Under the pieces are notes generated by a model that saw only the letters and a list, made by a program, of their open reading frames with translations, did not search any database and was not told where the DNA came from. A stretch of DNA of 64,000 nucleotides, from positions 992,001 to 1,056,000 of the forward strand of contig NZ_CP015110.1 of assembly GCF_001612555.1 (NCBI RefSeq), in the 5' to 3' direction. Of this stretch, positions 25,280-36,392 are shown in pieces; positions within the stretch are counted from its first letter, which is position 1, and each line of letters begins with the position of its first letter. Source of the DNA: Acinetobacter sp. TGL-Y2. Lineage in GTDB: Bacteria; Pseudomonadota; Gammaproteobacteria; Pseudomonadales; Moraxellaceae. The position numbers were made by a program, and so were the translations under genes.

Positions 25280-25303
25280 TTCATGCTGTGAGTTTTTGAC
25301 ATT

Positions 25304-25338
25304 AAAGGAGCCCTCAGTCATATTAGGGCTCTTTTTTT
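25304..25338 (+). terminator. Terminator after adk
   Basis: Stem GAGCCCT/AGGGCTC with a loop of about 10 bases, A residues on the 5' side and a TTTTTTT tract. It separates adk from the small membrane ORF. Confidence 0.82.
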
Positions 25339-25361
25339 GTCTTTGATTTTAGGGGTATCTT

Positions 25362-25529
25362 TTGCAGAAAATTGCCGTGATATTTGTACTCATAGCTTGC
25401 TTAGCCTTGCTGATTTTTTTGCTGTATTTTAGCTTTAAACTGTTACGAGATTCGCAAAAAAAGATGGATGCTGAAAAAGCGAAAAAGAAGCTTGATCGAA
25501 ATAAGGCTAGAGCTAACTCAAAAAAATAA
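25362..25529 (+). CDS. Small single-pass membrane protein (55 aa)
   Basis: Short frame starting at TTG 25362 with AGGGG six bases upstream. It encodes about 25 very hydrophobic residues (VIFVLIACLALLIFLLYF) followed by a strongly basic, Lys-rich tail (KKMDAEKAKKKLDRNKARA). That layout fits an inner-membrane anchor with a cytoplasmic charged tail. I do not recognise the family. It runs toward nth on the opposite strand. Confidence 0.55.
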   Translation: MQKIAVIFVLIACLALLIFLLYFSFKLLRDSQKKMDAEKAKKKLDRNKARANSKK

Positions 25530-25549
25530 ACGTGATTTGGGCTTAAAGC

Positions 25550-26242
25550 TTATTCCGCAGCTATCTTTTTGATTTTTACAGGTCGGGCTGCACCAAACTC
25601 AAAACGATCAGGCCAATTGCACACATCCGAGACGATACATTCGTGGCATTTAGGCTTACGTGCAATACAGCAGTAACGTCCATGTAAAATCAGCCAGTGG
25701 TGCGAATCTACGATAAATTCTTTGGGAATGACTTTCACTAAGCGGTGTTCCACCTCTAGGACGTTTTTACCTACTGCTAAGCCTGTACGGTTGCCTACGC
25801 GGAAGATGTGCGTATCGACCGCCATGGTCGGTTGTCCGAATGCAGTATTGAGCACCACGTTTGCTGTTTTGCGTCCCACGCCAGGTAAAGCTTCTAAATC
25901 CGCACGATTATTCGGCACGATGCTGTTGTGTTTTTCGATTAAAATTTGACAGGCTTTAATTACGTTTTCTGCTTTTGAGTTATATAAACCAATGGTTTTT
26001 ATATACGCCTTCAATCCATCTACACCCAGCGCATAAATTGCTTCAGGAGTATTGGCCACTGGAAAAAGCTTATCGGTGGCTTTGTTGACACTGACGTCGG
26101 TGGCTTGCGCAGACAAAGTGACTGCGACCAATAATTCAAATGGGTTCGAATAATTCAGCTCAGTTTCGGGTTTTGGGCGCTGCTCACGAAGACGTTCAAA
26201 AAAGGTTTGAATCTGCTTTTTGGTCATGTTCTTGACAGTCAT
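25550..26242 (-). CDS. nth: Endonuclease III
   Basis: DNA glycosylase/AP lyase that removes oxidised pyrimidines in base-excision repair. It contains the helix-hairpin-helix LPGVGRKTANVVL with the catalytic Lys, VDTHIFRVGNR with the catalytic Asp, and the C-terminal [4Fe-4S] ligands C-x6-C-x2-C-x5-C (CCIARKPKCHECIVSDVC). At 230 residues it is slightly longer than E. coli Nth. Its ATG overlaps the stop codon of the upstream ferredoxin gene by 4 bp, so expression is coupled. Confidence 0.96.
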   Translation of the reverse strand: MTVKNMTKKQIQTFFERLREQRPKPETELNYSNPFELLVAVTLSAQATDVSVNKATDKLFPVANTPEAIYALGVDGLKAYIKTIGLYNSKAENVIKACQILIEKHNSIVPNNRADLEALPGVGRKTANVVLNTAFGQPTMAVDTHIFRVGNRTGLAVGKNVLEVEHRLVKVIPKEFIVDSHHWLILHGRYCCIARKPKCHECIVSDVCNWPDRFEFGAARPVKIKKIAAE

Positions 26243-27042
26243 ACGGAAGTGCCTTGTAGCTGATTTAACTGTTGATTGAGCGTCTCTAAAAGTAAACGTT
26301 TCGGTGTGTCTTCACGGACAGAAAGCTGTTTTTCTAATTTTTTAATTTGACTGCGCAATTTCGCGAGTTCAATCGTTGATTTTGCATCGAGGCTTGGAAT
26401 GGTCGTGTTATCTACTGTTTTTTCAATCAGTGTCACCGTTGGCAGTGTATTGAACTGAGCAGAAAATTGTGCGAAAAACTCAGTATCAATTTCAGCGCGA
26501 ACCAAAGGGCCTTTACGTGAGCTACGCGTTTTTTCTTCTCGTTGAATATGGGCATAGTAACGAGAGCGTAAATCATTTTGTTCGTTCAGACGCAGCTCAT
26601 CACTCGGTAATGTTTTTAAATCTTCGACTAAGTCAATGCAGTCCACTGGGCAAGGGGCAATACATAATTCACAACCGGTACACAAATCGGTCAAAATCGA
26701 ATGCATCAACTTACCTGAGCCAATAATTGCATCGACTGGGCAAGCACTGATACATTTTGTGCATCCAATACATTCATCTTCGCGTATAACAGCTTTCATG
26801 CGTTGTGGGCGATCTGCTTGAATGGGCCAAACACTCGCCTCAGCAGTCAATACAGTGCGATTAAGAAGTCGAGCAATAGCATCCGCCACAGGTTGACCAC
26901 CAGGGACACATTTATTGGCATCTTCACCCTCAGCAATTGATTTTGCATAAGGTAGGCAACCATCCCGATGACCACATAAGCCACACTGGGTTTGTGGTAG
27001 AAAAGCATCGATTTGCTGAATCAAAGAAATTTGCGCGTTCAT
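26239..27042 (-). CDS. rsxB: RnfB/RsxB-type polyferredoxin, without other Rnf subunits
   Basis: Protein of 267 residues with an N-terminal Fes-type cluster (C-x2-C-x4-C-x15-C in CGLCGHRDGC...KC) and two [4Fe-4S] ferredoxin motifs (CIGCTKCISACPVD, CTGCELCIAPCPVD). A Lys/Glu-rich helical tail follows. In Rnf/Rsx complexes subunit B passes electrons to the membrane subunits. Here no rnfA, C, D, G or E is nearby, and the usual hydrophobic N-terminal anchor is missing. It may be a soluble electron carrier, perhaps for Fe-S proteins such as Nth, with which it overlaps; that link is inference. Confidence 0.85.
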   Translation of the reverse strand: MNAQISLIQQIDAFLPQTQCGLCGHRDGCLPYAKSIAEGEDANKCVPGGQPVADAIARLLNRTVLTAEASVWPIQADRPQRMKAVIREDECIGCTKCISACPVDAIIGSGKLMHSILTDLCTGCELCIAPCPVDCIDLVEDLKTLPSDELRLNEQNDLRSRYYAHIQREEKTRSSRKGPLVRAEIDTEFFAQFSAQFNTLPTVTLIEKTVDNTTIPSLDAKSTIELAKLRSQIKKLEKQLSVREDTPKRLLLETLNQQLNQLQGTSV

Positions 27043-28724
<1,682 letters not shown>

Positions 28725-28747
28725 TCTTTGAGTTAACCTTAAAGATC

Positions 28748-28778
28748 AAAAGCCGATGCATATGTATCGGCTTTTTTA
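28748..28778 (+). terminator. Terminator after gdhA
   Basis: Stem AAAAGCCGAT/ATCGGCTTTT with an 8-base loop and T run, in the convergent gap before the META/DUF4377 lipoprotein gene. It could serve both strands. Confidence 0.88.
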
Positions 28779-28805
28779 GGCTTTATGTTTATGAAAGCTT
28801 AAAAT

Positions 28806-29582
28806 TTAAAGTGCGCCCTTTACCGACTCACGCTCAATAGTCATGTCATGCACATAGGCATATTTAGACTGATCCGCAGCAGGGTTTTTAATCTCATAGC
28901 GTTTTACACGAATGACTTGACGCTCATTTGGGGTATGCTGAAAACCATCTATATGGTCATAAAATAAAGTCCAGTCTTTATCGACTTGAGACTTCACGCC
29001 ATTTTCAGCATATTTAATTTCACGCACTTGTAAGCAAGTCTGAGGTGCGACACCGATACAGCTTTTGGTTTCTGGAGAAACTTCTAAGAAAATGGTTTCA
29101 CCAGTGGTTTGATATTTAGTTTCAGGTGTCATTTTACCTGCAAATACAACTTTCCCACCTGTGGCATTTACCAGTGTAAGCGTTGGGCTTTCAGGGTTTA
29201 CTGTATCAAGTACAAATGCAGTTTTATTTGATTGGAACAATGCTGCAGCAAAACTTTCCTGTTTCATTAATTCAGGAGAACACATCATATTGGTTGAAGC
29301 GATATTTCCTGTAACCAATAACCCACTTTCAACTTTTGCACTTGTCATTAATCGATTACATCCAGTCGCAACACTTAAAAGTTGGTCTGCAAAATTAAGT
29401 ACGATCGGTTGTTTACTATCCGCTGGTTGATAAGACCATTGATAAGCATTTAATGTTTGCTCTGCATTACCTTGTTGTTGTAATACTTTCACGGCTGTAT
29501 CACCCAATTTTTGAATATCGCCAGATTGGCAAGCCGCTAAGGCTAAAGGAAGTACAGCTAAAGCTAAATATTTGAATTTCAT
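28806..29582 (-). CDS. Lipoprotein with META (HslJ-like) and DUF4377 domains
   Basis: Protein of 258 residues with a lipoprotein signal (YLALAVLPLALAAC; Cys at 18). An HslJ/META-like domain spans roughly residues 40-150 (AYQWSYQPADSKQPIVLNFA, ATGCNRLMTSAKVESGLLVT). A DUF4377-like region follows (CIGVAPQTCLQVREIKYAENG ... WTLFYDHIDGF). META proteins are stress-related outer-membrane-associated lipoproteins; the biochemical role is unknown. It is transcribed alone, convergent with gdhA. Confidence 0.85.
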   Translation of the reverse strand: MKFKYLALAVLPLALAACQSGDIQKLGDTAVKVLQQQGNAEQTLNAYQWSYQPADSKQPIVLNFADQLLSVATGCNRLMTSAKVESGLLVTGNIASTNMMCSPELMKQESFAAALFQSNKTAFVLDTVNPESPTLTLVNATGGKVVFAGKMTPETKYQTTGETIFLEVSPETKSCIGVAPQTCLQVREIKYAENGVKSQVDKDWTLFYDHIDGFQHTPNERQVIRVKRYEIKNPAADQSKYAYVHDMTIERESVKGAL

Positions 29583-29747
29583 ATTCTATTCATATTTAAA
29601 AAAACGTATATAGAATAAAGCATGAAATACTAGAAGATATGGATACAATTTATTAATTCGGTTTCAATATGTATCCATATAACTAAAAGTTAAACAATAA
29701 TTAACAAATTGTTATCAATTCTAATGAATGATGATTAATCTAATCAT

Positions 29748-30524
29748 TTAGTCAAAACGATAAATATCCATTCCTAATGCACCCATTGTAAAACTACTAT
29801 GCACAATATTGAAACGATTCCCCGTGCCCATAGAGAAAAACAGCGGTGCAAAATGCTCAATAGTTGGATGGTTACGCGCTACATGTGGAATCGACTGCCA
29901 GTCTAGAACAGCTGAATAATCATTGTGGTTTAATTTATGAACCACATGGTTTCGAAAAGTCGATGCCCATTCAGGTACATGAGATGACTCGCCTTGCCAA
30001 GACAACTCACGTAAATTGTGGGTAATACTACCTGAACCGATCAGTAAAATTTGACGCTCGCGCAGAACTGAAAGCACCTGACCAATGCGATAAATTTCCT
30101 CTGCAGACATGCGCATCGGGAGTGAAATTTCAATCACTGGAATATCAGCTTCAGGATACATATGTAGTAGTGGCATCCACACGCCATGATCACGTGGACG
30201 GGCACTGTTGGCATGTGCACTGATCTCCGCAAGTGCAAACAGATTTAAGATCTCTTCCGCTAGCTCAGGATGACCTGGTGCAGGGTAACGTATCTCATAC
30301 AGCTCATCAGGAAAGCCCCGAAAGTCGTGCCATGTCATGGGACGCACGCCAGTACTCACTTCCAATGCATCACTTTCCCAATGCGCAGACATGACTATGA
30401 TCGCTTGAGGCTTCGGTAAGTTCATGCCCAAACGATGTAAGGCAGGACCCACTTGTTCAGGGTTGACCGCAAGCATGGGAGAGCCATGTGAAATAAATAG
30501 ACCGGGGAGTGTATGTAAGTTCAT
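29748..30524 (-). CDS. ygiD: 4,5-DOPA extradiol dioxygenase family protein
   Basis: Class III extradiol ring-cleavage dioxygenase of the YgiD type, 258 residues. Candidate metal or catalytic histidines are in FISHGSP, MSAHWES, RPRDHGVWMPLLHMYP and SGSITHNLRELSW, all in the places expected for this family. E. coli YgiD cleaves L-DOPA at the 4,5 position; the natural substrate here is unknown. It stands alone. Confidence 0.88.
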   Translation of the reverse strand: MNLHTLPGLFISHGSPMLAVNPEQVGPALHRLGMNLPKPQAIIVMSAHWESDALEVSTGVRPMTWHDFRGFPDELYEIRYPAPGHPELAEEILNLFALAEISAHANSARPRDHGVWMPLLHMYPEADIPVIEISLPMRMSAEEIYRIGQVLSVLRERQILLIGSGSITHNLRELSWQGESSHVPEWASTFRNHVVHKLNHNDYSAVLDWQSIPHVARNHPTIEHFAPLFFSMGTGNRFNIVHSSFTMGALGMDIYRFD

Positions 30525-30718
30525 GGAAGAATGCCTAAAAGAGTGAACACGTCTATGATGTTAAAATTTGACCCAAAGATAAAGAGGCTATCCGTCAACA
30601 TATTGTTCTATAAGTAGCACGATGAAAATTTGATGCACTTAAAGTGCGACTGCTTAAATAAAAGTCAGTAAAAAGTGAATGAACTCCGCCCAATCTTGTG
30701 TCGATAAACAGATGAGGT

Positions 30719-31201
30719 TTAACCTGCACGGTGATAGGGGTGATTATGGTTAATACTCATGGCGCGGTATAACTGTTCAATGAGCATCACACGGACCATG
30801 GGATGCGGCAAGGTCAGTTTAGACAGCGACCAATGCCAAGCCGCCGCTTTGCGGACTGCGTCAGAGTGTCCATCTGGGCCACCAATGGCTAACACCACAT
30901 CATTGCCCTCAAGCATCCAGCTTTTCATCGTCTCAGCGAGTTTTTCAGTGCTGAATTCTTTGCCACCGACTTCAAGTGCAATGAGAACTTCATTGTTTTT
31001 CATAGCATTTAATATGCTGTCGCCTTCAATTTGGCGATACTTTAAAATATCAGCTTCAGAATCATTTTTTCCGCGTTTAGCCATAGCTAACTCAATGATT
31101 TGAGTTTGAACAAAAGGCTGAATACGTTTGAAATAGTCTTCAAACCCTGTCAGCACCCATGCTGGCATTTTTTGTCCAATGGTCAAAATTCGAATTTTCA
31201 T
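30719..31201 (-). CDS. rlmH: 23S rRNA (pseudouridine(1915)-N3)-methyltransferase
   Basis: SPOUT-class methyltransferase of 160 residues that methylates pseudouridine 1915 in helix 69 of 23S rRNA. It has the knot-forming SAM site IGGPDGHSDAVR and the characteristic end MLIEQLYRAMSINHNHPYHR. The start MKIRILTIGQKMPAWV is typical. No operon partner (rsfS) is adjacent. Confidence 0.96.
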   Translation of the reverse strand: MKIRILTIGQKMPAWVLTGFEDYFKRIQPFVQTQIIELAMAKRGKNDSEADILKYRQIEGDSILNAMKNNEVLIALEVGGKEFSTEKLAETMKSWMLEGNDVVLAIGGPDGHSDAVRKAAAWHWSLSKLTLPHPMVRVMLIEQLYRAMSINHNHPYHRAG

Positions 31202-31345
31202 GATCGTATCATCTGGTTACTTAACAGTATTATAGCGTTGATTTGCTAGCTTCGTGACTGCTTTGATGTTAAGAATCTGGGCTAGACATCAATTCATAAT
31301 TATTCGTCTTTAAATTAAACAGTATGGATTATTGGTCAATATCGA

Positions 31346-32253
31346 ATGTATAAAAAATAGTCATCATTGCTTTAGGGTGTTTTTTATTTTTAGTGGGATC
31401 CAGTTGTGCACAAAGTTATATACAAAGTCAGTTAACCGCCTAGCAACAAGCAGATCGTAATAGTTTAGCGGTGTATTAGAGTCAAATTATTCGGCCCATG
31501 CAATATCGTCATCATCAAAATATTGATGAACTAAATCGAGTCTCTGCGTGGTTGAAGAATCAAATGCAAAAATTTGGCATTCCATGTAACTATCAAAACT
31601 ACACCGTTAAAGCACAAAATGATCGTAATGTGGTGTGTAAGCTCAATGTAGGTGCATCGAATGTTGCAATCATAGGCGCACATTATGATCTACATACAGA
31701 CACGGATGGCGCAGATGACAATGCTTCAGGCCTTGAAGGCGTGCTTGAAACTGCACAAATTTTGGAGGAGCCACCGTATTTTAAAATGCAACAGATGGGC
31801 AGTGCAGTGCATGCCAAATCAGTTTTAAGTCAAAAAGATAAAATATCTGGGGTGTTTGTTTTAGAGATGATTGGCTATTTTAGTCCAAATCATATTCAGG
31901 AATATCCCGTAGGTTTAATATGGTTTTATCCAGCACATGGCAATTTTATTGGGGCGGTGAGTAATTTAAAATCACGATAATTGGGTGGTACCTATTGCCA
32001 ATTGATGTAATCAATCAAGCATCTAGAGTGTCAAAACTTAATTGCGCCGTCTTTTGTCACCGGCGTGGATTTTTCAGATCATTTGAATTATTGGACGCAT
32101 GATATTCCTGCGGTCATGATTATCGATACTGCATTTTTTCGAAATCAAAACTATCACACCAAGAAAGACACTGTAGACACACTGAATCTGAATCTGAATA
32201 AAATGAAAGATGTAGTAGATGGCGTGGTGTTAACAATTTTAAGTTTGGATTAG
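31346..32253 (+). pseudogene. M28-family zinc peptidase lipoprotein, degraded
   Basis: Remains of an exported M28 aminopeptidase. ATG TAT is followed by an A run where one base is off frame; then KIVIIALGCFLFLVGSSC forms a lipoprotein signal, followed by in-frame stops at 31441 and near 31477. The main body (31498-31980) carries GAHYDLHTDTDG, GADDNASG and VLEMIGYF, which hold M28 metal and catalytic residues. It is then broken again, and the C-terminal piece (32065-32253) has HDIPAVMIIDTAF and YHTKKDTVDTL with the last His ligand. At least two frameshifts and two stops make it non-functional as a whole. Confidence 0.85.
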
Positions 32254-32589
32254 CATTCTGAGCCCAACTGAAATGATGAATATAAAAAAACGCAATCCTA
32301 TAAAAGGTATTAATAGGACTGCGTTTTAGCATCAATCCGTCTGGAGATATAGATTAGTGCTAAGTAACTTTAAATTGATCATTTCATTTCTCTCTCACAA
32401 ATAATAGGAGGATAGTTGAGTGTCTTTCAAGTCAATTCCACATTATTTGTTAACGAAAAATAAGCTTCTTTGTTCTGGTTCAAAAACCGATGAAAATAGC
32501 TTAAGCAATACTGATGCAATCCCTATTACTCAATAGACTGTTGGAAAATAGGACTAGGCTATGAACACAACTTTATGGTTTCTGAGCCG
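32254..32589. other. Gene-free gap between the M28 pseudogene and the VOC gene
   Basis: 336 bp with no supported gene. It holds an imperfect hairpin at 32286-32328 (AAAACGCAATCCTAT / AATAGGACTGCGTTTT, one mismatch), probably the old terminator of the peptidase gene. The rest is featureless to me. Confidence 0.5.
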
Positions 32590-32970
32590 TCACTGCATAG
32601 AGTGTATGCCAAAAATATTACTTTCTGTATCTCTAGCCAAAACAATAAAACCATGTTCACCAATAGATGTCTTGGCTTGTTGGATTGTACCCCCTGCATT
32701 TTCAATACGTGCAGCTTCAATTGCACAATCGTCACTTGAAAAATAAATAATCGTACCACCCGCACCTGCGGAAACACCGTCCATTTTAACCAATGCCCCC
32801 GTTGCACCATACGCTTGCATCTCGAAAGGGAAGTGTTTCATCTGGATCGTTTCATTTATATTAGGGTTGCTGAATTCAGTCAGTTCGACTTGAAAAACTG
32901 TTTCGTAAAATATTTTGGCTCTGGATAAATTATCCACATAGATTTCGAACCAACCGATAGGATTTTTCAT
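32590..32970 (-). CDS. VOC (glyoxalase/bleomycin-resistance fold) family protein
   Basis: Protein of 126 residues. It starts NPIGWFEIYVDNLSRAKIFYE and ends GEHGFIVLARDTESNIFGIHS, the typical two beta-alpha-beta-beta-beta halves of the VOC superfamily. Its close type (WFEIYV start, GTIIYF in the middle) occurs in many proteobacteria without known substrate. Whether it binds a metal is unclear from sequence alone. Confidence 0.85.
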   Translation of the reverse strand: MKNPIGWFEIYVDNLSRAKIFYETVFQVELTEFSNPNINETIQMKHFPFEMQAYGATGALVKMDGVSAGAGGTIIYFSSDDCAIEAARIENAGGTIQQAKTSIGEHGFIVLARDTESNIFGIHSMQ

Positions 32971-33071
32971 TTTGACATTCCTTTATATTTCGACCATACG
33001 GTGCTTTATATGCCTTCGACTTAATTCTACGTCCAACAGATGACATGAAGTTTGAATGTACTTTATGATAC

Positions 33072-33101
33072 AAAAAAAGAGAGCCGAAGCTCTCTTTTTT
33101 A
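33072..33101 (-). terminator. Terminator of lon
   Basis: Stem AGAGAGC/GCTCTCT with loop CGAA, flanked by A and T runs on both sides. It lies 12 bp past the lon stop and can act in either direction. Confidence 0.9.
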
Positions 33102-33112
33102 TTTATACGTTA

Positions 33113-35539
33113 TTAATGACGCGCGGCTTTACCTTCTTCGACTGGTTTTACCATCGGCGATTTAGGCAGTGGCTTTGGCATAGAGGTTAAAGCCAACGGT
33201 AAAATCTCATCAATCGATTTCACCGCTTTGATTTCTAAACCTTCTTTGACATTTTCTGGAATTTCAGCCAAATCACGGACATTGTCCTGTGGAATGAATA
33301 CCAGCTTAATGCCACCACGATGCGCAGCCAAAAGCTTCTCTTTTAAGCCACCAATACGCATTGCACGTCCGCCTAGACTGGTTTCACCCGTCATGGCAAT
33401 ATCAGGACGGATCGAGATCCCTGTAAATGCAGACACCAATGCCGTAGTTAAAGCAAGACCCGCAGATGGACCATCTTTAGGTGTTGCACCTTCGGGTAAA
33501 TGCACGTGTACATCAGTTTCTTCGAAACGAGAGGACTCAATCCCGAGTTCTTCAGCACGGGTACGTACAACCGTCATTGCAGCGGTAATGGACTCTTTCA
33601 TGACATCACCGAGTGAACCCGTAGTCACAAACTTACCTTTACCTTTCATCGCTGCAACTTCAATGGTGAGCAGTTCACCGCCCACCGAGGTCCAAGCCAA
33701 ACCATTCACACGACCCACTTCTGCTTCTTCTTCTGCAATACCGAAGTCAAATTTGTGTGGACCTAAGTATTCTGGAAGATTGCTTGAATCTACAGTCACT
33801 TGAAGGTTTTTCGCTTTCTTACTGACCGCTTCTTTGACCACTTTACGCGCAATTTTAGACACTTCACGTTCAAGACTACGGACACCTGCTTCACGTGTAT
33901 AACGCTGTACGATGTCACGAATCGCTTCTTCATGAACGGTTAATTCATTGGCACGTAAACCATTGTTCTTGATGGCCTTGGGCACAAGGTAGCGATCTGC
34001 AATATTGACTTTTTCATCTTCGGTATAACCCGGTAGACGAATCACTTCCATACGATCAAGCAATGCTTCTGGAATATTCATACTGTTTGCAGTACAGATA
34101 AACATCACTTCAGAAAGGTCTAAATCGAGATCTAAATAGTGGTCGTTAAACTTACTATTTTGCGAAGGATCTAGGACTTCAAGAAGTGCTGAAGCTGGGT
34201 CGCCGCGGTAGTCTTGTGCCATTTTGTCAATTTCATCGAGTAAGAACAGTGGGTTCTTCACACCGACTTTCGTCAACGATTGCACAATTTTACCCGGCAT
34301 TGCACCAATATAAGTACGGCGGTGACCACGAATCTCGGCCTCATCACGTACCCCGCCCAGTGCCATGCGAACGAACTCACGACCTGTGGCTTTGGCAACA
34401 GACTCACCTAGAGAAGTTTTACCGACACCTGGAGGGCCGACCAAGCAAAGAATTGGACCTTTAAGTTTTTTAACGCGCGATTGAACAGCGAGATATTCAA
34501 TAATGCGATCTTTGACATCATCTAAACCGTAGTGATCGGTATCAAGAATATCTTGCGCTTTGTTCAAATTAATGCTGACTTTGCTGGCTTTATTCCACGG
34601 CGTGTCTAAAATCGCTTCGATATAGTTACGCACGACCGCCGCTTCACTTGAAGCAGGTTGCATTGCTTTTAACTTACGAAACTCAGATTCAGCCTTTTTA
34701 CGCACATGTTCAGGTAAATCAGCTTCGCCTAAGCGACGTTCAATTTCTGCTACGTCATCTTCAGCACCGCCGTTCATATCAGAAAGTTCACGCTGAATCA
34801 CTTTCATCTTTTCATTCAAGAAGTATTCGCGTTGATTCTTTTCCATTTGGCGTTTTACATTGTCATGCAAACCTTGCTCAATCTGTTGTTCTTCAGACTG
34901 TTGCAAAAGATAGGTCATGAGTTCTGCTAAGTGTGCTTCAAACTCATCGTGTTCTAAGAATTTTTGTTTTACATCAATATTCAAAGGCACGCGCGTTGCA
35001 ACGAAGAACAAGAGCTGTAATAAATCTTCAATTTTATTGGCAGCCGTGATCAGTTCACGTGCATTACGCAATTTCGCTTCAGCATATTGAGCAAACAACG
35101 CACGAAGTTCTTCTAAACGAGTCGATTGCGTATTTTCGTCAATTTCGATCGTCATTGGGCTTAAGGCATGTTCAGCAGATAAATAGTCATCGTTATCGAT
35201 GATATTGACCAATTTTGAACGGTGAATACCTTCAATTAGCACCTTGATACAGTTTTCATCATTTTCGTGGTTCACCACTTGCACAATCTTCGCAACAGTA
35301 CCGTATTGATATAAGTTGTCGTGATCGATTTCTTCTGTGAGCGAATCTTGTTGTGCTACCACAAATACTAAATTGTCACTGTTACGAGCTACATCAACTG
35401 CTTTGATCGATTTTTCGCGACCAACAAATAGCGCAATTTGCATGTGCGGATAAACCACCACATCACGTAATGCTAAAAGCGGTAATACGCTTGGGATCTG
35501 AAGATCAACATTTTCTTCATTCATAATAATATCAGTCAT
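33113..35539 (-). CDS. lon: ATP-dependent protease Lon
   Basis: AAA+ serine protease of the cytoplasm that removes misfolded and regulatory proteins. The 808-residue protein has an N-terminal LonN domain (VLPLLALRDVVVYPHMQ), Walker A GPPGVGKTSLGES, Walker B FLLDEIDKM, and the C-terminal protease domain with catalytic Ser in PKDGPSAGLAL and Lys in GGLKEKLLAAHRGG. ATG 35539 is preferred because AGGAG lies 5 bp upstream; an in-frame GTG at 35545 overlaps that site. The C-terminal tail is basic and Pro/Lys-rich (KPLPKSPMVKPVEEGKAARH). Confidence 0.97.
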   Translation of the reverse strand: MTDIIMNEENVDLQIPSVLPLLALRDVVVYPHMQIALFVGREKSIKAVDVARNSDNLVFVVAQQDSLTEEIDHDNLYQYGTVAKIVQVVNHENDENCIKVLIEGIHRSKLVNIIDNDDYLSAEHALSPMTIEIDENTQSTRLEELRALFAQYAEAKLRNARELITAANKIEDLLQLLFFVATRVPLNIDVKQKFLEHDEFEAHLAELMTYLLQQSEEQQIEQGLHDNVKRQMEKNQREYFLNEKMKVIQRELSDMNGGAEDDVAEIERRLGEADLPEHVRKKAESEFRKLKAMQPASSEAAVVRNYIEAILDTPWNKASKVSINLNKAQDILDTDHYGLDDVKDRIIEYLAVQSRVKKLKGPILCLVGPPGVGKTSLGESVAKATGREFVRMALGGVRDEAEIRGHRRTYIGAMPGKIVQSLTKVGVKNPLFLLDEIDKMAQDYRGDPASALLEVLDPSQNSKFNDHYLDLDLDLSEVMFICTANSMNIPEALLDRMEVIRLPGYTEDEKVNIADRYLVPKAIKNNGLRANELTVHEEAIRDIVQRYTREAGVRSLEREVSKIARKVVKEAVSKKAKNLQVTVDSSNLPEYLGPHKFDFGIAEEEAEVGRVNGLAWTSVGGELLTIEVAAMKGKGKFVTTGSLGDVMKESITAAMTVVRTRAEELGIESSRFEETDVHVHLPEGATPKDGPSAGLALTTALVSAFTGISIRPDIAMTGETSLGGRAMRIGGLKEKLLAAHRGGIKLVFIPQDNVRDLAEIPENVKEGLEIKAVKSIDEILPLALTSMPKPLPKSPMVKPVEEGKAARH

Positions 35540-35692
35540 GAGCACTCCTAATGAGTGACAACGGTGTTGCCATATTTTTTAATAGTGATGTGTATTTTAA
35601 AAAAAACAAGGGCTTTACACGATAAAATTCAACAAAAGCACCCGAAAACCACAAAAATGCATGAATGATGAAGCCTTTATGGATTTTTGTGC

Positions 35693-36274
35693 TTAAAACC
35701 GATAACGCGCGCTGGGTGTGATCAGTAAGTGAATGGGTTGGTCCCAAGGCTGTCGAATCAGTTCATTAGATAAATATTGGAAATTATGCGCTAAGCCAAT
35801 CCGATAAGGTGTGTGTGGAGCAGAAGCTAGTGTTCGATCGTAAAAGCCACCGCCCATGCCTATACGCGTTCCACGTTGATCACATGCCAATAAGGGCATA
35901 AGCAAAACATCGAGTGTGGACACATGTAGACCACGACTTGCCATTGGTTCCTGCATCCCTAAAGGATGATGTGAAAATCGAGCATTATGATACTGGCGTT
36001 GACTGATCTGTACCCAGACGAGATGCTGGTTCATATTGCAAATCATGGGTAAAAAGACCTGTTTACCCGATGCAAAGCATTTTTGAATAATCAGTCGAGT
36101 TTGAATCTCACCAAATGCATGCAGATATACACCGACCTTTTGTGCAGTTTTGAAACGAGGCTCTTGGCTTAACTGCTTTAAAACGTCATGTTCTGACTTT
36201 CGCTGTTGAAATTTAGACACCGCTCTACGCTGTTGTCGAAGTGATTTTCTGAGTGCTTTAAGGTCCATATTCAT
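35693..36274 (-). CDS. ygfA: 5-formyltetrahydrofolate cyclo-ligase
   Basis: Converts 5-formyl-THF to 5,10-methenyl-THF with ATP. The signature GTRIGMGGGFYDRTL near the C-terminus and the N-terminal LRKSLRQQRRAVS fit the family. ATG 36274 (MNMDLKALRK) is preferred to the TTG at 36289. In E. coli this gene (ygfA/fau) follows zapA and 6S RNA; here it is about 12 kb away from them, on its own. Confidence 0.92.
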   Translation of the reverse strand: MNMDLKALRKSLRQQRRAVSKFQQRKSEHDVLKQLSQEPRFKTAQKVGVYLHAFGEIQTRLIIQKCFASGKQVFLPMICNMNQHLVWVQISQRQYHNARFSHHPLGMQEPMASRGLHVSTLDVLLMPLLACDQRGTRIGMGGGFYDRTLASAPHTPYRIGLAHNFQYLSNELIRQPWDQPIHLLITPSARYRF

Positions 36275-36392
36275 GTCAAAATTTTCCAAAAAGTGAAGCC
36301 TTAAATTGGTATTGAATATTCATAAAATGTCTGTAAATACGCATGCGATTGCCCATTCATAACCGCATGCTTTCAGACAAAGTCTAAGCCGT

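Noticed and set aside
32561..32746. 61-codon + strand frame over the VOC gene
   Set aside because: Antisense to a well-supported VOC-family protein.
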